Positions 50,045 to 60,063 of a stretch of DNA of 64,000 bases are shown here, piece after piece. The notes under the pieces are model-generated. The model was given only the letters and a program-made list of their open reading frames with translations, searched no databases and was not told the origin of the DNA. The DNA is from Magnetospira sp. QH-2 (lineage in GTDB: Bacteria > Pseudomonadota > Alphaproteobacteria > Rhodospirillales > Magnetospiraceae). The stretch is taken from the NCBI RefSeq assembly GCF_000968135.1, contig NZ_FO538765.1, positions 558,001-622,000 on the forward strand, given 5' to 3'. Both the position numbers and the translations under genes were made by a program. Every line of letters begins with the position of its first letter. The first letter of the stretch is position 1.

Positions 50045-50784
50045 AACCCCTATCCCACGGCATGGTTCTGGCCGCCGGATTGGGCCTGCGCATGCGACCA
50101 ATCACCGAGACTCTTCCGAAGCCTTTGGTGCGGGTCGCCGGGCGGACCATGCTCGATCACGCCATTGACCGGATGATCGAAGGCGGGGTCGGCAACGTTG
50201 TGGTGAATATGCATTATCTGCCGGAACAGGTGGAATCGCATATGGCCGGCCGCGATGACCTGGCTGTCACTCTGTCCGACGAGCGCGGCCAATTGCTGGA
50301 GACCGGCGGTGGCGTGGCCAAGGCCCTGCCTTATCTGGATGACGGATCGGGGAGCGGCTTTTTCGTCGCCAATTCCGATACCTTGCTGCTCAATGGACCC
50401 ATACCGGCCTTGGCCCGCATGGGCGAAGTCTGGGACCCCGACAACATGGATGCCTTGCTGCTGGTGCATCTGTCGGCCCATGCCTTCGGCTATGACGGAG
50501 TCGGCGATTTTCTGGTCGATCCCGTGGGTCGGTTGGAGAGGCGCCCGGAAGGTGAAGTGGCGCCTTTCCTGTTCACCGGGGTGCAAATCCTCCACCCGCG
50601 TCTGTTCAGCAATGTTCCCGAGGGGCCTTTTTCCCTCAACCTGCTATATGACCGGGCCATCGAATCCGGGCGGGCCTTCGGGATCGTTCATGACGGAGAA
50701 TGGTTCCATGTGGGCACTCCCGATGCCCTGAACGAAGTGGAAGTCTTCATGGGGCAGCGCTTCCCTGAAAGCCGCCGCCGGTGA
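50023..50784 (+). CDS. murU: MurNAc-alpha-1-phosphate uridylyltransferase MurU
   Basis: A 253-aa sugar nucleotidyltransferase. 'GMVLAAGLGLRMRPITETLPKPLVRVAGRTMLDHAIDRM' is the NTP-binding signature; 'NMHYLPEQVESHM', 'LLETGGGVAKALPYL' and 'FFVANSDTLLLNGP' follow. It converts MurNAc-1-phosphate to UDP-MurNAc after AmgK. I place the start at 50023 (MSARDTM), 6 bases after GAGGGA; the ATG at 50041, overlapping the amgK stop, is an alternative. Confidence 0.9.
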   Translation: MSARDTMKPLSHGMVLAAGLGLRMRPITETLPKPLVRVAGRTMLDHAIDRMIEGGVGNVVVNMHYLPEQVESHMAGRDDLAVTLSDERGQLLETGGGVAKALPYLDDGSGSGFFVANSDTLLLNGPIPALARMGEVWDPDNMDALLLVHLSAHAFGYDGVGDFLVDPVGRLERRPEGEVAPFLFTGVQILHPRLFSNVPEGPFSLNLLYDRAIESGRAFGIVHDGEWFHVGTPDALNEVEVFMGQRFPESRRR

Positions 50785-53741
50785 GCGAGGCGCCCTCCCG
50801 CGTCCTGACCATCGGCGCCGGGCGCCCGTTCGTCGATGCCCTGGCCGCTGGATTGTTGCATCAAACCGATGGCGACCCGGCTATCCTCGCCGACAGTCTG
50901 GTTCTGCTCCCCACGCGCCGCGCCTGCCGTGCCCTGCGCGATGCCTTCCTGCGTCAGGCCGGAGGACGTCCGTTGCTATTGCCCCGGCTGCGCCCCTTGG
51001 GGGATGTGGATGCCGATGAGTTGGCCCTGGGAGACGATGGCGAGTCCTTGGGCCCCGCCATGGCCGATCTGCCACCCGCCATTGATCCGTTGCGACGACT
51101 GCTGTTGTTGACGCGCCTCGTTCAGGGACTTGAAGGGCCGGAGGCAGCGCCGGACCGGTCGGCACGGTTGGCCGCCGAACTGGCGCGGTTGCTCGATCAG
51201 GTACAGACCGAACGGTTGGATTTCGCTCGATTGGAGTCTCTGGTGCCCGACGAGTTCGCCGTCCATTGGCAACAGACTCTCACGTTTTTATCCATACTGA
51301 CCAAAACATGGCCTTCGGTGCTGGAGGCCGAGGGAACATTGGACCCCGCCGACCGTCGCAATCGCTTGATGGCGGCGCAATTGACAACCTGGACTGACCA
51401 CCCTCCGGCTGGACCGGTGATCGCCGCCGGCACCACCGGGTCCGTCCCGGCCACGGCGGACCTGCTGGCCCATGTGGCCGCCATGGACAAGGGGTTGGTG
51501 GTTCTGCCGGGTTTGGATCGCACACTGGATGAGCCGACCTGGGCCGCCCTTGATCCCCCCCATCCCCAGTATGGGCTGAAGAAGCTTCTGGACCGATTGG
51601 GCCTGGAGCGGGCAGCGGTGGCCGACTGGCCACAACACGAAGCCACACCCCAGCATGCCACTCCCGATCGCCAGGGATTGATCCATGAGGCCCTGCGTCC
51701 CGCGACCACCACCGAGGCCTGGCGCGACGTGACACCGCCGGATTCCAGGCTTCTGGACGGTGTTCGGCGCATCGACTGCCCAACACCCAAGGAAGAAGCC
51801 GCGATCATCGCCTTGCATCTGCGTGAAAGTCTGGAGGCCGTGGAAACGGGGCAGACCGCCGCCCTGGTCACCCCCGACCGTGCCTTGGCCCGGCGGGTGG
51901 CCGCCGAACTGCGGCGCTGGGGGGTGGAGATCGACGATTCGGCGGGGTTGCCGCTGGATCAGACGGCGCCCGGCGGTTTTCTGCGCCTCACCGCCCGAAT
52001 GGTGGCCGAGGACTTTGCGCCGGTGGCCTTGTTGGCGGCACTCAAGCACCCGCTGGCCGCTGGAAATCAGTCAGTCGGAGCGTTCCGCCAATCGGTGCGA
52101 CGCATGGAGCGCGAGGGCCTGCGGGGCCCCCGACCCGAAGGCGGGTTGGCGGGGCTGCGCGCGGCCTGCCCCGAGTCGGCTCTCGTTATTGACCATATGG
52201 AAAAAAACGGGCATTCCTTCAGTAGCCTGTTTGATGGCGGTGCTCATTCCCTGTCCAATTTATTGCGCGCCCATGTGGCCCTGGCCGAGGCCCTGGCCGC
52301 GACCGACGAACAACCCGGTGCCGACCGTCTATGGGCGGGAGAAGCGGGTGCCGCCCTGGCAGATTTTGTCGCCGATCTGGATCAGGCGGCGGATGTGCTT
52401 GAACCCTTGGCCGCCAACCGCTATCCGGCGCTGTTGGATGTGCTGATGGCTGGACGGGTGGTGCGCCCGCAACGGGGGCAGCATCCGAGACTGGCCATTC
52501 TCGGTCCGTTGGAAGCCCGGCTGCAACGGGCCGACCTGCTGATCGTCGGGGGACTGAACGAGGGGGACTGGCCCCCCGAGACCCAGGCCAACCCCTGGAT
52601 GAGCCGTCCTATGATGGAACGATTCGGACTGCCCCTGCCGGAGCGGCGCATTGGCCTGTCGGCCCACGATTTCGTGCAATGCTTTTGCGCCGCCCGGGTG
52701 GTGCTCACCCGCAGCCAGCGGGTGGACGGCACCCCAACGGTACCTTCGCGCTGGCTGCTGCGTCTGGAAACCCTGCTCGGCGGCGGCGAAGGCGAATCGG
52801 TGCTGCATGGCGGGTTGGACTGGCTGCACTGGCAGGCCAAACTGGATGAGCCCGCCGCCTTCAGCCCCGGCGAACCTCCGGCGCCCAAGCCGCCGGTCTC
52901 GGCGAGACCGCGTCAATTGTCGGTGACCCAGGTGGAAACCTGGATGCGCGACCCCTATGCGGTTTACGCCCGCCATATTCTCAAGCTGCGCGCCCTGGAC
53001 CCGCTCGACGCCGATCCGGGCATGGCCGACTACGGCACCTTCATCCATGGGGCCCTGGATGCCTTTATCCGTCGATTCCCTCCGCCTGGATCGCTGCCCG
53101 AGGAGGCCGAGGCACATCTGTTGGACCTGGGCCGGGAGGCTTTCGGCAGTCACATGAACCGGCCCGGCGTCTGGGCCTTCTGGTGGCCTCGGTTTCAGCG
53201 CATCGCCGCCTGGTTCGTCACAGCCGAACAGGCCCGCCGGGATGCCGGGTTGCAGGTTTCCCATACGGAAATCAAAGGAACCTTGGTGGTAAACGGCCCG
53301 GTATACCCCTTCACCCTGACCGCCACCGCCGACCGTTTGGATCAATTGGCCGACGGGAGCCTTGCCTTGATCGACTACAAGACCGGCACCGTGCCCAGTC
53401 AAAAGGAAGTGGCCGCCGGATTCGCCCCGCAACTGCCCCTCGAAGGCGCCATCGCTCAGGCGGGCGGCTTTCCCGGCAAGGGAACGGTGTCGGCGCTGGA
53501 ATACTGGGCCCTGCGCGGCTCGGCAAAGGAAGGCGGCAAAACCCAGGCCGCGGGCAAGGAGCCCGCTGGACTCATCCAAGAGGCTCTCGAAGGTCTACAC
53601 AAGCTGGTGGGCACTTATCAGTTCCCCGAGGCGGCCTATCCGTCCATTCCCCGGCCCGACGTGGCACCGCGTTATAGCGACTATGAACATCTGGCCCGCC
53701 GTCGGGAATGGGCCACCAGCGACGTAGGGGATGGGGAATGA
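50781..53741 (+). CDS. addB: Double-strand break repair protein AddB
   Basis: A 986-aa subunit of the AddAB helicase-nuclease that processes DNA ends and recognises recombination hot spots. N-terminal 'LLPTRRACRALRDAFL', central inactivated helicase region, and a C-terminal PD-(D/E)xK nuclease at about residues 715-950 (RQLSVTQVETWMRDPYAVYARHILKLRALDPLDADPGMADYGTFIHGAL, 'LALIDYKTGTVPSQKEV'). Cysteines of the Bacillus-type iron-sulphur staple are not obvious, as usual for alphaproteobacterial AddB. It starts at a GTG overlapping the murU stop. Confidence 0.93.
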   Translation: MSEAPSRVLTIGAGRPFVDALAAGLLHQTDGDPAILADSLVLLPTRRACRALRDAFLRQAGGRPLLLPRLRPLGDVDADELALGDDGESLGPAMADLPPAIDPLRRLLLLTRLVQGLEGPEAAPDRSARLAAELARLLDQVQTERLDFARLESLVPDEFAVHWQQTLTFLSILTKTWPSVLEAEGTLDPADRRNRLMAAQLTTWTDHPPAGPVIAAGTTGSVPATADLLAHVAAMDKGLVVLPGLDRTLDEPTWAALDPPHPQYGLKKLLDRLGLERAAVADWPQHEATPQHATPDRQGLIHEALRPATTTEAWRDVTPPDSRLLDGVRRIDCPTPKEEAAIIALHLRESLEAVETGQTAALVTPDRALARRVAAELRRWGVEIDDSAGLPLDQTAPGGFLRLTARMVAEDFAPVALLAALKHPLAAGNQSVGAFRQSVRRMEREGLRGPRPEGGLAGLRAACPESALVIDHMEKNGHSFSSLFDGGAHSLSNLLRAHVALAEALAATDEQPGADRLWAGEAGAALADFVADLDQAADVLEPLAANRYPALLDVLMAGRVVRPQRGQHPRLAILGPLEARLQRADLLIVGGLNEGDWPPETQANPWMSRPMMERFGLPLPERRIGLSAHDFVQCFCAARVVLTRSQRVDGTPTVPSRWLLRLETLLGGGEGESVLHGGLDWLHWQAKLDEPAAFSPGEPPAPKPPVSARPRQLSVTQVETWMRDPYAVYARHILKLRALDPLDADPGMADYGTFIHGALDAFIRRFPPPGSLPEEAEAHLLDLGREAFGSHMNRPGVWAFWWPRFQRIAAWFVTAEQARRDAGLQVSHTEIKGTLVVNGPVYPFTLTATADRLDQLADGSLALIDYKTGTVPSQKEVAAGFAPQLPLEGAIAQAGGFPGKGTVSALEYWALRGSAKEGGKTQAAGKEPAGLIQEALEGLHKLVGTYQFPEAAYPSIPRPDVAPRYSDYEHLARRREWATSDVGDGE

Positions 53742-56700
53742 GCGTCGCCGACCCCAATATCGCCCAGGGACAAGCCGCCGATCCTGGCGCGTCTGTCTGG
53801 GTCGCCGCCTCGGCGGGCACCGGCAAAACCAAGGTGCTCACTGATCGGGTGCTCAACCTGCTGCTGACCGGCACGGCGCCCCACAAGATCCTCTGCCTGA
53901 CCTTCACCAAGGCCGCCGCCGCCGAGATGGCCACCCGAGTAGCGGAGAAACTGGGCCTTTGGACCCGCGCCGACGAGGAAAGCCTGGAGAAAGATTTGGC
54001 CAAGCTGCTGGGTCGCGCGCCATCAATGGGGGAACGCGTCCGGGCCCGGCGGTTGTTCGCTCTGGTGCTCGACGTGCCCGGCGGTATGCGCATCGAGACC
54101 CTGCATGCCTTCTGCCAATCCGTGTTGCGCCGATTTCCCATCGAGGCCGGACTGGCGCCCCATTTTACCGTCATGGACGACCGCACGGCGGCGGAACTGC
54201 TGCTGGCCGCCCGCGAGGCCGTGCTGGCCCGAGCCCGAGCCGGAGGGGACGAAACCTTGAGCGAGGCCCTTTCGCTCATCACCGCGCGGGTGCATGAAAC
54301 CTTGTTCCCCGAGTTGATGGGGGCCCTGGCCTCGGAGCGGGGCCGCTTGCGCCAGTTGCTGGACCGCCACGGCAATGACCTGGAACAGGTCAATGGGGCC
54401 CTTCGCGCCGCGCTCGACCTAAGGGAAGGCGAAACCCCCGAGTCTCTGATTGCCGATGCCTGCCAGGATGAGGCCTTGGATCTGCTAGGATTGCGGCTTG
54501 CCGTGGAAGGATTGACCAAAGGGTCAAAAACCGATGCGGATCGGGCGCGCACCCTGGGCGATTGGCTGGCCCGGAGACACGATGATCGGGTACGGGCTTT
54601 TTCGGCCTATCGTGGCCTGTTCCTGACTCAGAAAGATCAACTGAAGGCTCAAAAGAGCATCGTCACCCAGTCGGCCATCAAGGCCGCCCCCGGCATCGAC
54701 ATGATCTTGATGACCGAGGCCGAGCGGATTTTCCAACTGGATGGTCGCATGAAGGCTGCCGGGGTGGCGCAAGCCACCGCTGCTTTGCTGCGCATTGGAT
54801 CGGCCTTGCTCGATTTCTACGGCAGGCTGAAAGAACGCCGGGCGTTGCTGGATTATGACGACCTGATTCTGATGACCCGCGACCTATTGCGTCGGCCCGG
54901 TGTGGCGCCCTGGGTATTGTTCAAGCTGGACGGTGGCCTGGACCATATGCTCATCGACGAGGCGCAGGACACCAACCCGGAGCAATGGCAGGTGGTTGAG
55001 GCATTAACCGATGAGTTTTTTGCCGGAGACGGCGGCCGGGATGGTCGGCGCACGGTATTTGCCGTCGGTGATGCCAAGCAATCCATCTACAGCTTCCAAC
55101 GGGCCGACCCGAAAGGCTTTGAACGCATGCGGGCGTTGTTCCGCCGCACCGTTCCCGATGCCGGACAGGAATGGCGGGAGGTGGACCTGACCGTATCGTT
55201 TCGCTCCACCCGGGCGGTGCTGGCAGCGGTGGATGCCATCTTTTCCCGCCCGACGGCGCGGGCCGGGGTCGCGCCCGAAGACATCGCCGTGCATCACGAA
55301 GCTTTCCGTGAAGACGCGGGTGGACTGGTGGAGCTTTGGCCACCGGTGACCCCGCGGGAGGAAGATCCGCCCACCGCCTGGAAACCGCCATTGGAACGCA
55401 CCACCGGTGGGACGCCGCGTTCCCGTCTGGCCCGGCTGGTGGCCCGGCGTATCGATACAATGATCCATGGTGAGGTTCTGGAATCCCAGGCACGCCCTAT
55501 TCATGCCGGAGATATTCTGGTGCTGGTCCGGCGACGCGGGGCCTTCGTGGAAGATCTGGTGCGCGAGTTAAAGCGCCTCGACGTGCCGGTGGCCGGTGTG
55601 GACCGCATGGTGCTGACCGATCAAATGGCGGTGATGGACCTGACCGCCCTGGGCGATTTCCTGCTGCTGCCCGATGATGACCTGACATTGGCGACGGTGC
55701 TCAAAGGCCCGCTGGGTGGCCTGAGCGAGGAAGACCTGTTCGACCTGGCCCATGATCGCCCCGGCAGCCTGTGGGCGGAACTGCGCCGACGGGCGACGGA
55801 ACGCCCCAGCTTCAGCGTTGCGCACGAGCTTTTGACCGGCCTGTTGGCCAGAGCCGATTTTACGCCGCCCTTTGAACTGTTTGCCCATGTGCTCGGCCCG
55901 TTGGGGGGGCGCAAGAAGCTGCTGGCACGACTGGGCAGGGAAGCCGACGACCCGATCAACGAGTTTCTGTCCCAAGCCGCATCGTTCGAGCGGGATCATG
56001 TGGCGTCGCTACAAGGATTTCTGGCTTGGCTGCGGGCCGGGGACACGGAGATCAAGCGCGATCTGGAAAATGGCGATGGCCAGTCGGTCCGGGTGATGAC
56101 CGTTCATGGCGCCAAGGGTTTGCAGGCCCCCATCGTGTTCCTGCCCGATACCTTGCAGGTGCCCGCCAAGACACCGGCCCTGCTCTGGCCGGGCGAAGGG
56201 GAGTCGCAACTGCTGTTGTGGGCCCCGTCCAAGGCCTCTAGCGATGCGGTCTGTGATCGAGAACGCGATCGGGTGGCCGCGGCCCGTGATGCCGAGTATC
56301 GGCGATTGCTCTATGTGGCCCTGACTCGGGCCGAAGATCGGCTCTATGTCTGCGGCTGGGAAACCAAGAATCGGGCGCCGGAAACCTGTTGGTACAATCT
56401 GGTCCGCGACGGTTTGGACGGTGTCGCCACGGCGCTTGAAGACCGCTTCCTGGCCCAGGCGCCGGAAACCGAATCGGCGGAAGTCTTGCGCTTGAGTTCG
56501 CCACAGACCGCCATCGTTGATGCCAGGGAAACCGGATCCGCCGTTTTGCCGCCTCTGCCCCTGCCCGACTGGGCGGAAGCACCGCCGCCTGATGAACCAG
56601 ACCCACCGCGTCCGTTGATCCCATCGCGTCCCGATGACGAAGAACCGCCGGTGCGCGCCCCCCTGGGCCGCGACGGTGGCATCCGTTTCCGGCGCGGGCG

Positions 56701-57175
56701 TCTGATCCACCGGCTGTTGCAGGCGCTCCCGGATCTGGATCCGCAGGCGCGCGACGCGGCGGCCCGGCGGTTTCTCTCCGGCGCGGCGCGACACCTGAGC
56801 GAGGAAGAATGCCGCGAGATTATTGATGAAACCCTATCGGTTCTGGACCATCCGGATCATGCCGCCCTTTTTGGGCCGGGAAGTCGGGCCGAGGTGCCCT
56901 TGGCCGGACTGATAGGCGGGCGGGCGATCTCCGCCCAGGTGGACCGGTTGCTGGTCACCGAGGAGGCCGTATGGCTGGTGGATTTCAAATCCAATCGCCC
57001 TCCGCCGACCCGCGCGGAGGATGTGGCCCCTCTCTATCTGCGGCAAATGGCGGCCTACCGCGCGTTGTTGCGCGAGATCTATGGCGATCGTCCGGTCCAT
57101 GCCATCCTGCTGTGGACCGACGGGCCAACCATGATGGCATTGCCCGAAGACCTGATATGCCGTTACGCACCTTGA
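53738..57175 (+). CDS. addA: Double-strand break repair helicase-nuclease AddA
   Basis: A 1145-aa UvrD-like helicase with a C-terminal nuclease, the motor of AddAB. Walker A at residues 24-31 (ASAGTGKT), 'LTFTKAAAAEMATRV' (motif Ia), 'MLIDEAQDTNPEQWQVV' (motif II), 'FAVGDAKQSIYSFQRADP' (motif III), 'LTVSFRSTRAVL' (IV), 'VMTVHGAKGLQAPIVFLPDT' (V), 'LYVALTRAEDRLYV' (VI). The nuclease core is 'AVWLVDFKSNRPPP'. Start ATG at 53738 overlaps the addB stop. All motifs are intact. Confidence 0.95.
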   Translation: MSVADPNIAQGQAADPGASVWVAASAGTGKTKVLTDRVLNLLLTGTAPHKILCLTFTKAAAAEMATRVAEKLGLWTRADEESLEKDLAKLLGRAPSMGERVRARRLFALVLDVPGGMRIETLHAFCQSVLRRFPIEAGLAPHFTVMDDRTAAELLLAAREAVLARARAGGDETLSEALSLITARVHETLFPELMGALASERGRLRQLLDRHGNDLEQVNGALRAALDLREGETPESLIADACQDEALDLLGLRLAVEGLTKGSKTDADRARTLGDWLARRHDDRVRAFSAYRGLFLTQKDQLKAQKSIVTQSAIKAAPGIDMILMTEAERIFQLDGRMKAAGVAQATAALLRIGSALLDFYGRLKERRALLDYDDLILMTRDLLRRPGVAPWVLFKLDGGLDHMLIDEAQDTNPEQWQVVEALTDEFFAGDGGRDGRRTVFAVGDAKQSIYSFQRADPKGFERMRALFRRTVPDAGQEWREVDLTVSFRSTRAVLAAVDAIFSRPTARAGVAPEDIAVHHEAFREDAGGLVELWPPVTPREEDPPTAWKPPLERTTGGTPRSRLARLVARRIDTMIHGEVLESQARPIHAGDILVLVRRRGAFVEDLVRELKRLDVPVAGVDRMVLTDQMAVMDLTALGDFLLLPDDDLTLATVLKGPLGGLSEEDLFDLAHDRPGSLWAELRRRATERPSFSVAHELLTGLLARADFTPPFELFAHVLGPLGGRKKLLARLGREADDPINEFLSQAASFERDHVASLQGFLAWLRAGDTEIKRDLENGDGQSVRVMTVHGAKGLQAPIVFLPDTLQVPAKTPALLWPGEGESQLLLWAPSKASSDAVCDRERDRVAAARDAEYRRLLYVALTRAEDRLYVCGWETKNRAPETCWYNLVRDGLDGVATALEDRFLAQAPETESAEVLRLSSPQTAIVDARETGSAVLPPLPLPDWAEAPPPDEPDPPRPLIPSRPDDEEPPVRAPLGRDGGIRFRRGRLIHRLLQALPDLDPQARDAAARRFLSGAARHLSEEECREIIDETLSVLDHPDHAALFGPGSRAEVPLAGLIGGRAISAQVDRLLVTEEAVWLVDFKSNRPPPTRAEDVAPLYLRQMAAYRALLREIYGDRPVHAILLWTDGPTMMALPEDLICRYAP

Positions 57176-57268
57176 CGGGGAGGGTCCGGCTGCCTAGATT
57201 CGCACCAGATTCTTTTGTGCGACTCTCCGGGCCGCACCGGACCTCTTGTCGATGGATGGAAGAAACGC

Positions 57269-57586
57269 ATGACCAAACAAGTCACCGATACCTCGTTCGA
57301 TGCCGATGTGTTGAAATCCGGTACCCCCGTTCTGGTGGATTTCTGGGCTGAGTGGTGCGGTCCCTGTAAGCAGATCGCCCCGGCGCTCGAGGAACTGGAC
57401 ACCGAATTGGGCGAGAAAGTCATCGTTGCCAAGCTGAATATTGATGAAAACCCCTCGGTCCCAGCCAAGTACGGTGTGCGTGGTATTCCCACCTTGATGC
57501 TTTTCAAGGGCGGCGAGGTGGCGGCCACAAAGATCGGTGCCCTGCCCAAGGGCAAGCTTTTCGAATGGGTCGAATCCAACCTTTGA
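57269..57586 (+). CDS. trxA: Thioredoxin
   Basis: A 105-aa thioredoxin with the classical active site: '[23 protein letters not shown]', catalytic C30 and C33, cis-Pro in '[15 protein letters not shown]'. It is followed by a strong terminator. The start MTKQVTD at 57269 gives standard family length; upstream codons in the open frame are unrelated. Confidence 0.97.
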   Translation: MTKQVTDTSFDADVLKSGTPVLVDFWAEWCGPCKQIAPALEELDTELGEKVIVAKLNIDENPSVPAKYGVRGIPTLMLFKGGEVAATKIGALPKGKLFEWVESNL

Positions 57587-57600
57587 CCCCCATTTTATCC

Positions 57601-57639
57601 CAAGAAAAAACCCCGCCCCTTCGGCGGGGTTTTTTCTTG
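57601..57639. terminator. Strong intrinsic terminator after trxA
   Basis: CCCCGCC (57611-57617) pairs with GGCGGGG (57623-57629) around CCTTC, extended by AAGAAAAAA on the left and TTTTTTCTT on the right. The A-run before the stem makes it work in both directions. It ends the addB-addA-trxA transcript. Confidence 0.95.
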
Positions 57640-57697
57640 GCTATGTAACGATTTTCGCCGCCTCTGTGATCCCTATCACTGTCTCCTTCCAGCCATG

Positions 57698-57715
57698 TGA
57701 TATCATTTTGATATC
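57698..57715 (+). promoter_or_regulatory. Repeated TGATATC sites upstream of the receiver-domain gene
   Basis: TGATATCA (57698-57705) and TGATATC (57709-57715) are spaced 11 bases apart, one helical turn, 30-47 bases before the start at 57745. A candidate operator or activator site; no regulator can be named. Confidence 0.4.
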
Positions 57716-57744
57716 GAAACGGTAAGCCTGAAAGGGGGCCCCCA

Positions 57745-58743
57745 ATGATCCAGAAACGACCGAACAACGAACTCGGCACCCGGATCACCGTCGCTGGCGG
57801 CGAGGGGATCTCCTGGATGGGAATTCAGCAAGGGCAAGGCATTGATATGGAAAAGGTCTGCTGCCTGCTGGCCATGGGCAATGCCGAGATGCGGCGCATG
57901 GTACATGCGGTCCTGAGCCGTGAAGGAATGGGAGCCATCCAGGAATCCTGGGATGTGGAAACCACCGAAACCCAACTGAAAACAATGTCTCCAGACCTGA
58001 TCATCGTGGACGCCGGGATCGCCGAATCCATGAGTGAAGCAACTCATATGGTCAAAAAATTGCGTCTGGCGGCGTTGTCCTCCAATCCCTATGCGGTGGT
58101 TCTGGCTTTGATGGCCAACCCGTCCTCCGAAGAGGTCATGGCCTGGGTCAATGCAGGGGTTGATGATCTGGTCGCACACCCCGTGTCCCCCAAGGTGCTG
58201 CTTGATCGCCTGTCCATTCAGGTGGAGGCGCGGCGACCTTTCGTCGTCACCAGCGAATATCTCGGGCCCGAACGGCGCAATCGGCAGCGCCCGGGCGTGA
58301 GTATTGAACAGATTGCCGTACCCAACACCTTTGGCGAAAAGGTGCGCGGGACCTATGACGGGGAATCCATCGACGAACAGATCTCTGACATGGTGAGCCA
58401 CCTTCGTACCAGACGTGTGGAATGTCAGGCCGCGCGCATCTTGCAGATGATCAAGATCCTGCGGCCCATGTTCCAACAGCCCGAGGCCCATGACCTGCTG
58501 GTCAACCGCCTGCGGCAAATGGGGCTGATCATCCTCGAAATGGGGCGTCATCTGAGCAACACGCCCTATGAAGAGGTCAATGGGCTTTGCGCCACCCTGC
58601 ACGGCCTGGTCAAACGCCTTGGCAGCGAAAAGCGGGATCCAGAAGATATGAAAAAGCTGGACGAGGCCGCGCGGAAGTTGGCCGTGGCCTTCAATATTGA
58701 GACCAGCGAGCCCCATCAGCCAATGAGTGCCGCCGCGGAATAG
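57745..58743 (+). CDS. Degenerate receiver-domain (CheY-like) protein with helical C-terminus
   Basis: A 332-aa protein. Residues about 35-160 form a CheY-like fold: D89 (DLIIVDAGI) sits at the phosphorylation site, but the acidic pair after strand 1 is absent ('CLLAMGNAEM'), the Thr/Ser switch is replaced ('LALMANPS') and the Lys before Pro is His ('VAHPVSP'). This is likely a pseudo-receiver. 'GPERRNRQRP' follows, then an alpha-helical C-terminal domain of about 110 residues (QAARILQMIKILRPMF, MGLIILEMGRHLSN) without an enzyme motif. The N-terminal 30 residues are unusual. It could be a phosphorylation-independent adaptor. The start at 57745 has AAAGGGGG upstream. The family is not one I can name. 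Confidence 0.75.
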   Translation: MIQKRPNNELGTRITVAGGEGISWMGIQQGQGIDMEKVCCLLAMGNAEMRRMVHAVLSREGMGAIQESWDVETTETQLKTMSPDLIIVDAGIAESMSEATHMVKKLRLAALSSNPYAVVLALMANPSSEEVMAWVNAGVDDLVAHPVSPKVLLDRLSIQVEARRPFVVTSEYLGPERRNRQRPGVSIEQIAVPNTFGEKVRGTYDGESIDEQISDMVSHLRTRRVECQAARILQMIKILRPMFQQPEAHDLLVNRLRQMGLIILEMGRHLSNTPYEEVNGLCATLHGLVKRLGSEKRDPEDMKKLDEAARKLAVAFNIETSEPHQPMSAAAE

Positions 58744-58746
58744 GCC

Positions 58747-60063
58747 CTACCCGTTGGCGGCCAACACCTGTCCGGCCAAGTATAACGAGCCGCATATCAA
58801 TATCCGGGCCGGGCCGGGCTGGGACGCGGTCAAGCTGGTCAAGGCTTCGGCGACCGATGAGGCGGTCTCGGCCTCCAGAAGTTGAGCGTTGGCCAACTCG
58901 GCCAGGGTCTCGGCGGGTAAGGCATGGTCCTCGCCGGGAATAGTCACACAACGCAAGACCCGCGAGCGTCCTTTGAGATTCTTCAAAAAACCGTCCGTAT
59001 CTTTGCCAGCCATCATACCCAGCACCAAGTAGAGGGGTTTGTCCCGCCAATGCCGGATCTGTCCGGCCAGGGCCTTGGCTGCCGATGGGTTATGGCCACC
59101 ATCGACCCAGAGCTCCCATTCATCGGGCAGTATACGGGAAAGCGCGCCGGGCTTCAGGCGCTCCAGCCGTCCCGGCCAGTCCACGGTTTTCATGCCCAGG
59201 CCAAAGGCTCCTTCGGGAATGGTCAGGTTTAGCCGTCGTTGCAGGACTTCCACCGCCGCCACGGCCTGGGCCGCGTTGCGCACCTGGTGGGCCCCAGCCA
59301 ATCCCGGTTGGGGCAGGCGCATCTGGAAGGTGTCGACCTTATAGATCATCTCCTCGCCGACGGTATGGCAGCCCCATTGCTCGCCTTCCATGATCAAGGA
59401 AATGCCCATCTCCCGGCATTGCTCCTGCATGCCCTTGCTGATACCGAGCGACCCGGCGGCCCCCCTCAATCCCCTCGGCAGCTTGGCGCAAACACAAGGC
59501 ACACCGGGCTTGAGAATGCCCATTTTCTCTTCGACGATCTCGCCGATGGTGTGGCCGAGAAACGATTCATGGTCCATGGAAATGGGCGTGAGCACGGTCA
59601 GCGCGGGCTCATTGATGACGTTGGTGGCATCCAGCCGTCCACCCAGGCCGGTCTCCAACAACACCACATCGGCGGGGGTGCGCGAAAAGGCCAAAAAGGC
59701 CGCAGCGGTGGTGATCTCGAAGAAGGTCACTTGGTTGTCGCCGTTGGCCGCCTCGCATTCTTCCAACAAGGCCCTTAGTTCTTCTTCCGCAATCAATTGC
59801 CCGGCAACCCGGATCCGCTCATGAAAGCGTATCAGGTGGGGCGAAGTATAAACATGCACCCGCAGGCCTGCTGCTTCCAAAATGGCCCGCATGAAGGCGA
59901 TCACAGAGCCCTTGCCGTTGGTCCCGGCCACATGGACCACCGGTGGCAAATCATGGTGCGGGTTGCCCAGGCGCTCCAACAGGGCCACAACGCGGTCCAG
60001 GGAGAGGTCGATCAGTTTCGGATGCAGGTGGTTCAGGCGCTCGAGGACGGCGTCACTTGTCAT
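58747..60063 (-). CDS. folC: Bifunctional folylpolyglutamate / dihydrofolate synthase
   Basis: A 438-aa Mur-ligase-family enzyme adding glutamate to dihydropteroate and folates. 'VVHVAGTNGKGSVIAFMRAILEAAGLRVHVYTSPHLIRFHERIRVAG' is the P-loop and substrate region; 'VVLLETGLGGRLDATNVI', 'ISMDHESFLGHTIGEIVEEKMGILKPGVPCV' and 'LWVDGGHNPSAAKAL' follow. It overlaps the accD 3' end by 11 bases. Confidence 0.95.
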   Translation of the reverse strand: MTSDAVLERLNHLHPKLIDLSLDRVVALLERLGNPHHDLPPVVHVAGTNGKGSVIAFMRAILEAAGLRVHVYTSPHLIRFHERIRVAGQLIAEEELRALLEECEAANGDNQVTFFEITTAAAFLAFSRTPADVVLLETGLGGRLDATNVINEPALTVLTPISMDHESFLGHTIGEIVEEKMGILKPGVPCVCAKLPRGLRGAAGSLGISKGMQEQCREMGISLIMEGEQWGCHTVGEEMIYKVDTFQMRLPQPGLAGAHQVRNAAQAVAAVEVLQRRLNLTIPEGAFGLGMKTVDWPGRLERLKPGALSRILPDEWELWVDGGHNPSAAKALAGQIRHWRDKPLYLVLGMMAGKDTDGFLKNLKGRSRVLRCVTIPGEDHALPAETLAELANAQLLEAETASSVAEALTSLTASQPGPARILICGSLYLAGQVLAANG

